DNA from: JABDIY01 sp963751955
GTDB lineage: Bacteria; Actinomycetota; Acidimicrobiia; Acidimicrobiales; SZUA-35
DNA: 64,000 nucleotides
Reading direction: 5' to 3'
Assembly: GCA_963751955.1 (NCBI GenBank)
Contig: CAVVWM010000002.1
Span: forward strand, 1 to 64,000
The position numbers and the translations under genes are program-made. Each line of letters starts with the position of its first letter. The stretch's first letter is position 1. The notes under the pieces were generated by a model. It did no database searches, had not been told where the DNA came from, and saw only the letters and a program-made list of their open reading frames with translations. Below, in pieces: positions 35,476 through 44,191 of the stretch.

Positions 35476-38411
35476 TCCTGAGCCGATTGGGCGTGAAGTG
35501 CGGTCCAGACCCGTTCGGGGGTGAACGGAAGATCGTTGATCGCAACGCCGGTGGCGTTGATGATGGCGTTACGCATCGCCGGGGCCACGCCGTCCTTGGG
35601 GATCTCGGCGACAGCCTTGGCTCCGAATGGGCCAGAGTCCTCCAACGTCTGAACCAGGAACACCTCGGTCTCAGGCATCTCGTCGGCCCGGTAGATCTTG
35701 TAGGGGCCCAGTTGGTCGTTGAGCATCTTGCCATCGGCGTCGTAGGCGAACTCCTCACAATGTGCATACCCGAGCGCCTGCACCATGCCTCCCTCCACCT
35801 GGCCCGAAGCAGTGACCGGATTGATCGCCACGCCACAGTCGACGGCCATGGTCATCTTGATCACTTCAACCTGGCCGGTGTGGATGTCCACTTCGATCTC
35901 CACGAACTGTGCGGCGAAAGGGGGTGGACACTCCGGCGACACATACGACGCCGTGCCCATGATCTGCTCCTGGTCTTCCCAGTGCAGGGTGTGCAGGGCC
36001 AGTTCCTCCATCGATACCGACGTCCCGTCCGGGGCCCATGCTCGTTTGTCGTGCAGTTCGATGGTGCACGGCTCATCGACACCGAGCATCTCGGCGGCCC
36101 GTTCCTTGATCCGTTTACGAACGACCTCAGCCGCATGCATCACGGCAGTACCCGAGATATAGGTGGTCGAGGAGGCGTAGGCACCGGTATCGAACGGTGT
36201 CATGTCGGTATCGGAGGAATAGACGATTATGTCGTCCAGCGGCACACCCAGCACCTCGGCTGCGATCTGGCCCAGCACGGTGTCGGCTCCGGTTCCCAGG
36301 TCGGTGGCGCCCACGAGCATGTTGAACGAGCCGTCGTCGTTCAGCTTGATGCTGCAGCCGCCCATGTCGAGGAACGGGATCGCCGTGCCGTGCATACAGA
36401 ATGCGAACCCCAAACCACGGCGGATATGGGGTCGATCGGCGGGCTCCCGCCACGCCTGGTCGTGCCGGCGGTGCCAGCCGATGGAACGCTGCCCCTGGGC
36501 AACACATTCCTCGATACCTGACGACATGACCCTGGGATATTCGTCGAGTTCGCCTTGGTCTTCCGAGGCCCGTTCGCCGATGTGGGGGGCGATGTTCAGT
36601 TCGTCGCCGAGCTTCACCCAGTTCTGTCGTTTGAATTCCAGCGGATCCCGTCCCAACGTGTGGGCGATGTCTTCCATGTGCGCTTCCAGCGCAAACTCCG
36701 ACTGGGGGGCGCCGTATCCCCGGTAGGCCCCGGGCACCGGGATGTTGGTGTATGCAACGTCGCAATCGAAACGTTTGTTAGGTGCGTTGTAACTGGTGAG
36801 GCCGCGCAGCCCGCTGACCGCCTGCACCGTGTAGCCGTGGGTGCCGTAGGCCCCGGTGTTTCCGACGAGCCTCAAGTCTTGGGCTACAAGGTTGCCATCG
36901 TCGTCGACCGCTGTCTTGAACGTGATCGTTTGTGGATGACGGGTACGGCTGGCCCAGAATTCCTCTTCACGGGTCAGTTCGAGACGAACCGGCCGCCGGG
37001 TGGCGATCGCCAGATGAGCGGCGATGTCTTCGATCAGCATCTCCTGCTTGGCGCCAAAGCCCCCACCGATGCGTGGTTTGATCACCCGGATCTGCTTCAC
37101 GTTCATCCCGATCAGGGGAGCCAACATCCGTCGGGTGTGGAACGGCACCTGGGTTGCGGTGCGAACCATCATCCGCTCATCGCTGTCGAGCCAGGCGATG
37201 GTGATATGGGGCTCGATCGGCACTTGCTGTACCTGGTGAACTCGAAACGTTCCCTCGAACACATGGGGTGCGCTGGCGAAGGCCGTTTCGACATCGCCCC
37301 TGTGGGCTTGGAAGTGGTGCACGATGTTGCGCTCACGATCGTAGATGTCGTGGGTGTCCTCTTCGGTGTGGATCACCGGCGCACCGGGCTGGATCGCTTC
37401 GAGCTCGTCGAAGACGGCCGGCAAGACTTCGTAGCTCACTTCGATCAGCCGTATCGCTTCCTCGGCGATCTCGATCGATTCGGCTGCAACCGCTGCAACG
37501 CGATCACCGACGTGGCGGACCGTGTCGTCGAAGCTCACCTGGTCATATGGATGGGGGTTGGGCCACGACTGTCCTCCCGATGCGTACTTCACCCGGGGCG
37601 TGTTGCCGTGGTGCAACACCGCATGGACTCCGGGGAGGGAAACCGCGGCAGAGTCGTCGATCGAGATGATCCGGGCGTGGGCGTGGGGGCTGTGCAGCAC
37701 CTTGGCATACAACATGCCCCGCAGCTCGATGTCGTCGGTGAAGGCGGGGTTGCCCTTGGCCAACTTCAAGGCGTCGACCTTGATCTCGGGTTTGCCGACA
37801 ACCGCCATTTCGGGCACGTCGACCGACGGGACCACGCGTGGTGTTGCTGGTGCGGCCGTGAGGGCGGGATCGGCGGGGTCAACGTCGACCGCGTTGGTGC
37901 CGTCGGTCAAGGGCGTGACGATGAGTGGTACGAACGGCTCAACCTCGTCGCCTCGCAGCACCGCAGCCGCTCGTTGGACCGCATCGACAGGCTTCACATA
38001 TCCCGTTTCCCGATCCAATATGCCCGACAACATGTCGCGGATGGCGTCTTCGCTGGGGTTCGGATCCCGTTCGAGCAGTGCCATCGTTCCAAGCACCATC
38101 GCCCCGGCCGAATAACCCGACTGCAAAGCACCGTTTGCGACGAACGCCGCCTGTATCGGATGTAGCTCGGGCGATGTATTCAGGGATTCAACCGTGGTAA
38201 CGGAGTGGCCGTCGGCCCGAAGAGCCAGGACGACCTCTGACGACACCAGTGAACCATCGAGCAGCACAGCGGCAGCCCCGGTCTCCCCCGTTGCCGAGCC
38301 GTACTTCACCGAGAACATTCCGAGGCGGCGGAGCACTGTGAACAGTGACTCGTGAGGCGCGGCCTCAGCCTCCACCTGCTCACCGTTGAGTTCGATCGTG
38401 ATCGCCGTCAT
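35472..38411 (-). CDS. Molybdenum hydroxylase (XDH family) large subunit with fused cysteine-less Fe-S-like domain
   Basis: The protein is 979 residues. Residues 1-150 align with the [2Fe-2S] subunit of xanthine dehydrogenases, but every cluster ligand is replaced: YGSATGETGAAAV (Ser39, Thr44, Ala47), VSSEV (Ser58), QSGYSAGAM (Ser98, Ser101) and LDRETGY (Asp133, Glu135), where Cys is expected. Residues ~210-975 are a normal molybdopterin-binding subunit: GMLYAKVLHSPHAHARI, KPRIGGGFGAKQE, PVPGAYRGYGAPQ, GATDLGTGADTV and GAKAVAEIPKDG with the catalytic Glu. It likely hydroxylates a purine or another N-heterocycle or aldehyde. Electron exit must differ from the classical path. ATGA overlaps link it to both neighbours. 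Confidence 0.9.
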   Translation of the reverse strand: MTAITIELNGEQVEAEAAPHESLFTVLRRLGMFSVKYGSATGETGAAAVLLDGSLVSSEVVLALRADGHSVTTVESLNTSPELHPIQAAFVANGALQSGYSAGAMVLGTMALLERDPNPSEDAIRDMLSGILDRETGYVKPVDAVQRAAAVLRGDEVEPFVPLIVTPLTDGTNAVDVDPADPALTAAPATPRVVPSVDVPEMAVVGKPEIKVDALKLAKGNPAFTDDIELRGMLYAKVLHSPHAHARIISIDDSAAVSLPGVHAVLHHGNTPRVKYASGGQSWPNPHPYDQVSFDDTVRHVGDRVAAVAAESIEIAEEAIRLIEVSYEVLPAVFDELEAIQPGAPVIHTEEDTHDIYDRERNIVHHFQAHRGDVETAFASAPHVFEGTFRVHQVQQVPIEPHITIAWLDSDERMMVRTATQVPFHTRRMLAPLIGMNVKQIRVIKPRIGGGFGAKQEMLIEDIAAHLAIATRRPVRLELTREEEFWASRTRHPQTITFKTAVDDDGNLVAQDLRLVGNTGAYGTHGYTVQAVSGLRGLTSYNAPNKRFDCDVAYTNIPVPGAYRGYGAPQSEFALEAHMEDIAHTLGRDPLEFKRQNWVKLGDELNIAPHIGERASEDQGELDEYPRVMSSGIEECVAQGQRSIGWHRRHDQAWREPADRPHIRRGLGFAFCMHGTAIPFLDMGGCSIKLNDDGSFNMLVGATDLGTGADTVLGQIAAEVLGVPLDDIIVYSSDTDMTPFDTGAYASSTTYISGTAVMHAAEVVRKRIKERAAEMLGVDEPCTIELHDKRAWAPDGTSVSMEELALHTLHWEDQEQIMGTASYVSPECPPPFAAQFVEIEVDIHTGQVEVIKMTMAVDCGVAINPVTASGQVEGGMVQALGYAHCEEFAYDADGKMLNDQLGPYKIYRADEMPETEVFLVQTLEDSGPFGAKAVAEIPKDGVAPAMRNAIINATGVAINDLPFTPERVWTALHAQSAQE

Positions 38412-39121
38412 GACAGTTCCTTTCGCACCCGGTCCGAGAGCACCTCGGCGAGATGCTTGCGGTAGGCGGAGCCACCTCGGAAGTCGCCGGGTGGCTGGAT
38501 GTCATCAACAGCATCGGGGTCGACCACTCGAGGGGTTGGCCCAAGCCCGGTCGCCGCCAGCCGAATGCCGTCAGGCGCGACCCGTCCGACGATCGCCACG
38601 ATCGGCGAGTCGGCAGGGGTGCGGCCGGTCACGGCCATGGCTGTTCGACCATCGGTGGCTAGTTCTACCCCGACGATCAAGTCGCCGGTCTCTATGCCTG
38701 TTTCCAACACCGTTGCCAGCGACACAAAGCGACCGTCGGCGAACCGCACGAACCCATCCTGGACGAGCAACGCGGCGAGGAGCACACTCTCGCTGCCTCC
38801 GGCCACGATCGTGCCGCCCACAGTGGCCAGGGTCCTGAGAGTGCTGGGAAGTTCTGATCGTGCCGTGCGACGGATCAGATCCGGCACATTGTCGTTGTCG
38901 ACCAGAGCCTGCAACGTGACCATTGCACCGAGCCCCACCCGGTTTCCGACGACCGAGACCGAGTCCAGCCCGAGGCTCTGAAGGTCGACCACTTCTACGG
39001 GGTCGGCTCCGCCATCGTGGCGGATTGTCGTACCGCCCGCGATCACAAGCCGTGACCCGTCCAGCAGGCGCGTCACTTCCTCAATCGACGTCGGCCGGTG
39101 ATATCCCGTCAGCTGATGCAT
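38408..39121 (-). CDS. Molybdenum hydroxylase FAD-binding subunit
   Basis: From ATG 39121 (MHQLTGYHRPTSIEEVTRLL) 237 residues. FAD motifs: RLVIAGGTTIRHDG (pyrophosphate loop) and STLRTLATVGGTIVAGGSES. A CO-dehydrogenase-flavoprotein-like C-terminal half follows (GRVAPDGIRLAATGLGPTPRVVD). It is slightly shorter than typical ~280-residue FAD subunits. It is the first gene of the operon, so its promoter lies in the 200-bp gap shared with hoxE. ATG 39139 in the same frame is an alternative start. Confidence 0.85.
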   Translation of the reverse strand: MHQLTGYHRPTSIEEVTRLLDGSRLVIAGGTTIRHDGGADPVEVVDLQSLGLDSVSVVGNRVGLGAMVTLQALVDNDNVPDLIRRTARSELPSTLRTLATVGGTIVAGGSESVLLAALLVQDGFVRFADGRFVSLATVLETGIETGDLIVGVELATDGRTAMAVTGRTPADSPIVAIVGRVAPDGIRLAATGLGPTPRVVDPDAVDDIQPPGDFRGGSAYRKHLAEVLSDRVRKELS

Positions 39122-39320
39122 CGGTTGACTCTGCCACATTCCATGACAACCAGCCTGGCATTGGAACGTCGGCGGGTCCAGGGACGTAGGTCCGCTGCAA
39201 CCCGCCTCGGGAGCGGCGCAAGTTCGATCGTCGATTACTTCGATGCCCGGCGGAACAGGCAAGGGCCTTTTTCCCCTGTCGAGCGGCGTAGTATCCAGAT
39301 AACCATTCGATGCGGTGACG
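39122..39320. promoter_or_regulatory. Divergent promoter region between Mo-hydroxylase and hydrogenase operons
   Basis: About 200 bp with no gene. It must carry the promoters of both operons, which makes shared control possible. A possible -10 for hoxE is TAGTAT near 39288. I could not define a -35 box or an operator. Confidence 0.5.
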
Positions 39321-39836
39321 ATGACCACGAGGACTCCAACCGGTACAACCCGACATCCCTCTGGCGATGATCGATTCGCGGTTGTGGACAAACAGCTGAA
39401 CCGGGCCCATCATGCCCAGGACCAACTGATCGAGATCCTTCATGTGGCTCAGGACGTGTTCGGACATCTGTCCGAAGATGTTTTGATCTACGTGGCACAT
39501 GCACTGAGACTTCCTCCCAGCCAGGTGTACGGCGTCGCCACCTTCTACCACCTGTTCGACCTGACCGCGCCGGGAGACCACACTTGCACCGTGTGCACGG
39601 GCACCGCCTGTTTCGTTAAGGGTGCCAATGAGATCGTTCGCAGCGTGAGCGAGCAGTATGACGTCGCAGCCGGCCAAACCTCAGACGACCGTCGCCTGAC
39701 CCTACGCACCGCCCGTTGCATCGGATCGTGCGGTCTGGCACCGGTTGTGGTTCTGGACGGAGCAGTGCTCGCGCACGAAGACCCATCATCCACGTTGGCA
39801 GCGGTCGCCCAGGTGTTCCGAGGTGAGGGTGCGTAA
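39321..39836 (+). CDS. hoxE: NAD-linked hydrogenase diaphorase subunit HoxE (NuoE-like)
   Basis: 171 residues. The NuoE-type thioredoxin-fold domain has one [2Fe-2S] cluster ligated by C-x4-C (CTVCTGTAC; second and third Cys) and C-x3-C (ARCIGSCGLAP). The N-terminal helical part is VAQDVFGHLSEDVLIYVAHALRLPPSQVYGVATFY. It links electron transfer between the FMN/NAD module and partner electron carriers. It is the first gene of hoxEFUYH; the next ATG overlaps its stop (TAATG). A GTG six bases upstream is an alternative start. Confidence 0.92.
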   Translation: MTTRTPTGTTRHPSGDDRFAVVDKQLNRAHHAQDQLIEILHVAQDVFGHLSEDVLIYVAHALRLPPSQVYGVATFYHLFDLTAPGDHTCTVCTGTACFVKGANEIVRSVSEQYDVAAGQTSDDRRLTLRTARCIGSCGLAPVVVLDGAVLAHEDPSSTLAAVAQVFRGEGA

Positions 39837-41467
39837 TGGCCACGCCTATCGATCTGCACGAAGTCGCCAAGCTGGAGCTGGAGGTTCGGAGCCGCTACCC
39901 GTGGCGAATCAAGGCGTGCGGGAGCACAGCCTGTCAGTCCGCCGGTGCCGGAGCCGTGTTCGATGCGATGGAACGAGAGATCGCCACATCGGGACGTTCC
40001 CAGAATGTGCAGCTCCTTCCAACCGGATGCATGGGACTGTGCAGTGGGGGTCCGTTGGTCCGGGTACTCGAGCGGGGCGGCGATGAGACCATGTACCAGG
40101 GGGTCGATGCTGAGATCGGCGCGGACATCGTCCGTACTCACACCGGCCAGAACACACCTATCCAGTCACACGTGCTGGACCATCGGCTCCCGTTCTTCTC
40201 AGAACAGCACCGTGTGGTTTTGGCCCATGCGGGCATAATCGATCCCGATCGGCTCGAATCGGCTGTCGCCCACGGCGCCTACCTGGCTCTGGAGAAGGCC
40301 ATCACAACGATGACCCCGGATCAGGTGGTGGAGGAGATCCGAGCTTCGGGCCTCAGGGGAAGAGGCGGGGCCGGCTACCCGACCGGCACGAAGTGGTCAC
40401 TTCTCGCTGCCGCCGACTCCGAGATGAAGTACGTCATCGCCAACGGTGACGAAGGTGATCCGGGTGCGTTCATGGATCGAACCGTGATGGAGGACGATCC
40501 CCACCGGGTGATCGAGGGACTGGCGATCGCGGCGTACGCCACCGGTGCGAGCCGGGGTTACATCTACGTGCGAGCGGAGTACCCCAAAGCGGTGGAACGC
40601 CTGGACCGAGCCATACGTTCGGCTCGTCGCAACCGACTCCTCGGCCGAAAGATCCTGGAGTCCGACTTCAGCTTCGAGATCGAGGTCCGGATCGGCGCCG
40701 GGGCGTTTGTGTGTGGTGAGGAAACCGCCCTGATGGCCTCGATCGAAGGGAAACGGGGCATGCCCAAGCTGCGTCCGCCCTACCCCACCGAGCGGGGATT
40801 GTTCGGCAAGCCGTCGATGATCAACAACGTGGAAACGCTGGCGAACATCCCAGCCATCATCGATCAGGGCAGCGAATGGTTCCGATCCATCGGAACCGAA
40901 TCGAGTCCGGGCACCAAGGTCTTTGCCCTTGCCGGCAAGTTGGAGAACACCGGTTTGATCGAGGTGCCGATGGGCATCTCTCTGCGTACGGTCGTCCAAG
41001 ACATGGGCGGGGGGGTTCCCGACGATGGCACGTTCAAAGCGGCCCAGACAGGTGGACCCTCAGGTGGATGTATCCCCCAGCAGTTCCTCGACACACCGGT
41101 CGACTACGCCTCGCTGAGCGAACTCGGCTCGATCATGGGATCGGGTGGTCTGATCGTGATGGATGACACCGTGTCGATGCCCGAGGTCGCCCGCTTCTTC
41201 ATGGAGTTCTGCATGGACGAGTCGTGCGGCAAATGTGTCCCCTGCCGGGCCGGCACCGTACAGATCCACGGCCTGCTCGACAAGATCTGTAACGGCCGAG
41301 CCACTGCCGGGGACCTCGCCCTCCTCGAGGAACTATGCACCGTTGTTCGAGAGACGAGCCTGTGCGGGCTCGGTCAGTCAGCACCCAATCCGGTGGTCAG
41401 CACATTGCACTACTTCCGTTCGGAGTACGAAGAGCTTTTGATCGACCGGGAGGCAGTCGATGCGTGA
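39836..41467 (+). CDS. hoxF: NAD-linked hydrogenase diaphorase subunit HoxF (NuoF-like)
   Basis: 543 residues. Residues ~20-115 are a thioredoxin-like [2Fe-2S] domain (CGSTACQ...GCMGLCSGGP). The FMN/NADH domain follows with GLRGRGGAGYPTGTKW (nucleotide-binding Gly-rich loop), NGDEGDPGAFMDR and RIGAGAFVCGEETALMASIEG. The C-terminal SLBB region ends in a [4Fe-4S] motif ESCGKCVPCRAGT plus Cys in ETSLCGLG. It oxidises or reduces NAD(H) for the hydrogenase. It overlaps hoxU by 8 nt. Confidence 0.95.
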   Translation: MATPIDLHEVAKLELEVRSRYPWRIKACGSTACQSAGAGAVFDAMEREIATSGRSQNVQLLPTGCMGLCSGGPLVRVLERGGDETMYQGVDAEIGADIVRTHTGQNTPIQSHVLDHRLPFFSEQHRVVLAHAGIIDPDRLESAVAHGAYLALEKAITTMTPDQVVEEIRASGLRGRGGAGYPTGTKWSLLAAADSEMKYVIANGDEGDPGAFMDRTVMEDDPHRVIEGLAIAAYATGASRGYIYVRAEYPKAVERLDRAIRSARRNRLLGRKILESDFSFEIEVRIGAGAFVCGEETALMASIEGKRGMPKLRPPYPTERGLFGKPSMINNVETLANIPAIIDQGSEWFRSIGTESSPGTKVFALAGKLENTGLIEVPMGISLRTVVQDMGGGVPDDGTFKAAQTGGPSGGCIPQQFLDTPVDYASLSELGSIMGSGGLIVMDDTVSMPEVARFFMEFCMDESCGKCVPCRAGTVQIHGLLDKICNGRATAGDLALLEELCTVVRETSLCGLGQSAPNPVVSTLHYFRSEYEELLIDREAVDA

Positions 41468-42206
41468 ACGACGCAAAACCATCGAGTTCGTAGTCGACGA
41501 CACCGAGATCGACGCGTACGAGGGCGAGTCAGTGCTTCACGCTGCACGCCGTCACGGCATCGCCATCCCGGCCCTCTGCTACCTCGAGGGTCTTTCGGTA
41601 TGGGGTGCGTGCCGACTTTGCGTAGTCGAGCTTGCCGAGCAACACCAGCTCCGACCGGCGTGTGCGGTAACGGTAGAAGAAGACATGGAGGTGATCACCG
41701 ACTCCGAACCGATCCGAAGGCACCGCCGGGCGATATTGGAGCTTCTGTTCGCCGAAGGCAACCATGTGTGCGCCGTATGCGTGTCGAACGGCGCATGCGA
41801 ATTGCAGGACGCAGCGGTGGCGGTCGGAATGGATCACGTCCGGTTCGACTACCAGGCGCCGGTTCGAAGCATCGATGCCAGCCATCCGAAGTACGTGTCG
41901 GATCCGAACCGCTGCATCCTCTGTACCCGATGTGTGCGCGTGTGCGATGAGATCGAAGGAGCGCACGTGTGGGACATTGCCGGGCGTGGAAGCGAGGCCC
42001 ACCTGGTTGCCGAAATGGGCAAACCGTGGGCCGAGGCGCAGAGCTGCACGTGGTGTGGCAAGTGTGTGGCGGCCTGTCCCACCGGCGCGCTGTTCTACCA
42101 GGGCCGGGCTGTCGGGGAGATGCGCCACCAACCCGACATGGTCGCCCGGCTTGTGTCCGCCCGCGAAGATCATCAGTGGCTTGCTCCCGGAGCACCCAAT
42201 GACTGA
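41460..42206 (+). CDS. hoxU: NAD-linked hydrogenase subunit HoxU (NuoG-like)
   Basis: 248 residues with four cluster-binding regions: a plant-type [2Fe-2S] (ALCYLEGLSVWGACRLCVVEL...PACAV), the His-Cys3 [4Fe-4S] (EGNHVCAVCVSNGACELQ), and two ferredoxin-type [4Fe-4S] motifs (CILCTRCVRVCDE and CTWCGKCVAACPTGAL). It conducts electrons between HoxF and the hydrogenase dimer. Its stop is overlapped by hoxY. Confidence 0.95.
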   Translation: MRERRKTIEFVVDDTEIDAYEGESVLHAARRHGIAIPALCYLEGLSVWGACRLCVVELAEQHQLRPACAVTVEEDMEVITDSEPIRRHRRAILELLFAEGNHVCAVCVSNGACELQDAAVAVGMDHVRFDYQAPVRSIDASHPKYVSDPNRCILCTRCVRVCDEIEGAHVWDIAGRGSEAHLVAEMGKPWAEAQSCTWCGKCVAACPTGALFYQGRAVGEMRHQPDMVARLVSAREDHQWLAPGAPND

Positions 42207-42741
42207 GCGCCTGCGACTCGCAACCGTGTGGCTGGGTGGCTGTTCGGGCTGCCACATGTCGTTCCTCGACATGGATGAGTTCCTGTTTGACCTCGCCGAA
42301 CGGGTGGACGTGGTGTACAGCCCGATCGTGGATGTGAAGGTGTTCCCCGACAACGTGGATCTCACTCTGGTCGAAGGTGCTGTCGCCAATCGCGACAACC
42401 TGGAACTAGCCCGGGACCTACGAGCCAAGAGCAAACGCGTGGTGTCCTTCGGTGACTGCGCGGTCTCGGGCAACGTCACCGCAATGAGGAATCCGCTCGG
42501 CGATCCCAAGGCCATCCTCCAGCGTGTCTACGTGCACGCGGTCGACCGTGACGGCGGGATACCCGACAGCGAACCTGTGCCCGCTCTCCTGCCCCAGGTC
42601 CTCCCGCTCCACAGTGTGATCGATGTGGATGTGTATCTGCCGGGCTGCCCGCCACCCGCCGATCGCATCCGTTCAACCGTCACCGCCCTGCTCGATGGAA
42701 ACTTGCCCCGCGACCGGGGCGAGGACATCCGATTCGGTTGA
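42199..42741 (+). CDS. hoxY: [NiFe] hydrogenase small subunit HoxY
   Basis: 180 residues, typical of the short group 3d small subunit without a twin-arginine signal. The proximal [4Fe-4S] ligands are GGCSGCHMSFLDMD, GDCAVSGNV and PGCPPPADRI. It passes electrons from the NiFe site in HoxH to HoxU. It is cytoplasmic. ATG 42199 overlaps the hoxU end by 8 nt. Confidence 0.95.
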   Translation: MTERLRLATVWLGGCSGCHMSFLDMDEFLFDLAERVDVVYSPIVDVKVFPDNVDLTLVEGAVANRDNLELARDLRAKSKRVVSFGDCAVSGNVTAMRNPLGDPKAILQRVYVHAVDRDGGIPDSEPVPALLPQVLPLHSVIDVDVYLPGCPPPADRIRSTVTALLDGNLPRDRGEDIRFG

Positions 42742-42751
42742 AGGAGGCGCT

Positions 42752-44191
42752 GTGTCAGAAACCATATTGATCGACCCGGTGACCCGCATTGAAGGCCACG
42801 CCAAGATCACGATTCATCTCGATGAGGACGGCTCGGTCGAAGACGCCCGTTTCCACGTCACCGAGTTCCGAGGCTTCGAGGAGTTCTGTCGGGGCCGTAT
42901 GGTTTGGGAGATGCCGAGCCTCACCGCTCGAACATGCGGCATCTGTCCGGTTAGCCACCTGCTCGCCTCAGCCAAGGCCGGTGATGCACTCATGGGGGTG
43001 AACCCTCCGCCGGCCGCTGTGGCCCTTCGCACCCTGGTGAATCTGGCCCAGATCACTCAGTCCCACTCCCTGAGCTTCTTCCATCTCAGCGCTCCCGATC
43101 TCCTGCTGGGCATGGATTCCGATCCCGCCTCTCGTAACGTCTTTGGTCTCATGGCCACACAGCCGGATCTGGCTCGGCGGGGCATCAGGCTTCGTTCGTT
43201 CGGTCAGTCGATCATCGAGGCCATCGCCGGCCGCAAAGTGCATTCGCCCGGCATCGTGCCTGGCGGCGTCGCCAAACCTATGTCCGAAGACGTGCGGACA
43301 TCGATCCAAGACCAACTCCCCGAAGCATTGGAGACGGCGACATCGACCCTCGATGTTTTCCGCTCACTGATGGAAGGCTACGCCAGGGAGATCAAGTCGT
43401 TCGGCAGTTTCCCTTCCCTGTTTCTGGGGATGGCCAACGACAACGGAACGTGGGAGCACCACCTCGGACACATCAAGGTCATCGACTCGGAAGGATCGGT
43501 GGTGGCAGATCACCTCGACCCGGCCGACTACCGACAGTTCGTGGGCGAAAGCACCAATCGAGACTCGTATCTGAAGTCACCGTATTTCAAACCACTCGTC
43601 GCTGAGGACCGGCCGGTGACCGATGGGATCTATCGGGTTGGCCCGCTGGCCCGTGTGAATCTTGCGCAAAGCATGGGAACCCCCCTGGCCGACGAAGCAC
43701 TCTTGGACTTCCGTATCAGGAACGGCGCAGTGGCAACATCATCGTTCCACTATCACGAGGCCCGACTAATCGAAATTGTTGCCTGTCTGGAACGCATGTC
43801 CTCGCTGTTGGAGGACCCCGTCATATCCGAACCATTCGTGCGATCCCGTGCCGATATCAACCGACGGTCAGCGGTTGGAGTGTCGGAGGCTCCGAGGGGA
43901 ACGCTCTTCCACGAGTACCGGGTCGATGAGCACGGGGTGGTCGAGGACGTGAACCTCATCATCGCAACGGGTCAGAACAACCTGGGAATGAACGCGACGG
44001 TGCTCCAGATCGCCCGTGAGTTCATTGACGGCACCGAGATCACAGAAGGCGCCCTCAACAGGATCGAAGCGGGTATCCGAGCCTATGATCCGTGCCTCAG
44101 CTGCTCAACCCATGCGCTGGGTCAGATGCCGATGGTCGTAGCCCTCGTCGACCACGATGGAACGGTCATCACTGAAACACACCGTGGGTGA
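42752..44191 (+). CDS. hoxH: [NiFe] hydrogenase large subunit HoxH (group 3d)
   Basis: GTG 42752 follows an ideal AAGGAGG. The 479-residue subunit has the L1 motif RTCGICPVSH and the L2 motif DPCLSCSTHALGQMP, giving the four Ni-Fe cysteines. After the L2 His there is a C-terminal extension of ~24 residues (ALGQMPMVVALVDHDG...) to be cut off by the maturation protease encoded next. The start DPVTRIEGHAKI is the family hallmark. It catalyses reversible H2 oxidation coupled to NAD. hypABCDEF genes are not in the window. Confidence 0.96.
   Translation: MSETILIDPVTRIEGHAKITIHLDEDGSVEDARFHVTEFRGFEEFCRGRMVWEMPSLTARTCGICPVSHLLASAKAGDALMGVNPPPAAVALRTLVNLAQITQSHSLSFFHLSAPDLLLGMDSDPASRNVFGLMATQPDLARRGIRLRSFGQSIIEAIAGRKVHSPGIVPGGVAKPMSEDVRTSIQDQLPEALETATSTLDVFRSLMEGYAREIKSFGSFPSLFLGMANDNGTWEHHLGHIKVIDSEGSVVADHLDPADYRQFVGESTNRDSYLKSPYFKPLVAEDRPVTDGIYRVGPLARVNLAQSMGTPLADEALLDFRIRNGAVATSSFHYHEARLIEIVACLERMSSLLEDPVISEPFVRSRADINRRSAVGVSEAPRGTLFHEYRVDEHGVVEDVNLIIATGQNNLGMNATVLQIAREFIDGTEITEGALNRIEAGIRAYDPCLSCSTHALGQMPMVVALVDHDGTVITETHRG

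Noticed and set aside
36555..38165. 536-codon plus-strand ORF opposite the molybdenum hydroxylase gene
   Set aside because: It is antisense to a well-conserved enzyme, has no family motifs, and long antisense ORFs are expected in GC-rich coding DNA. The same holds for the ORF at 35202-36521.
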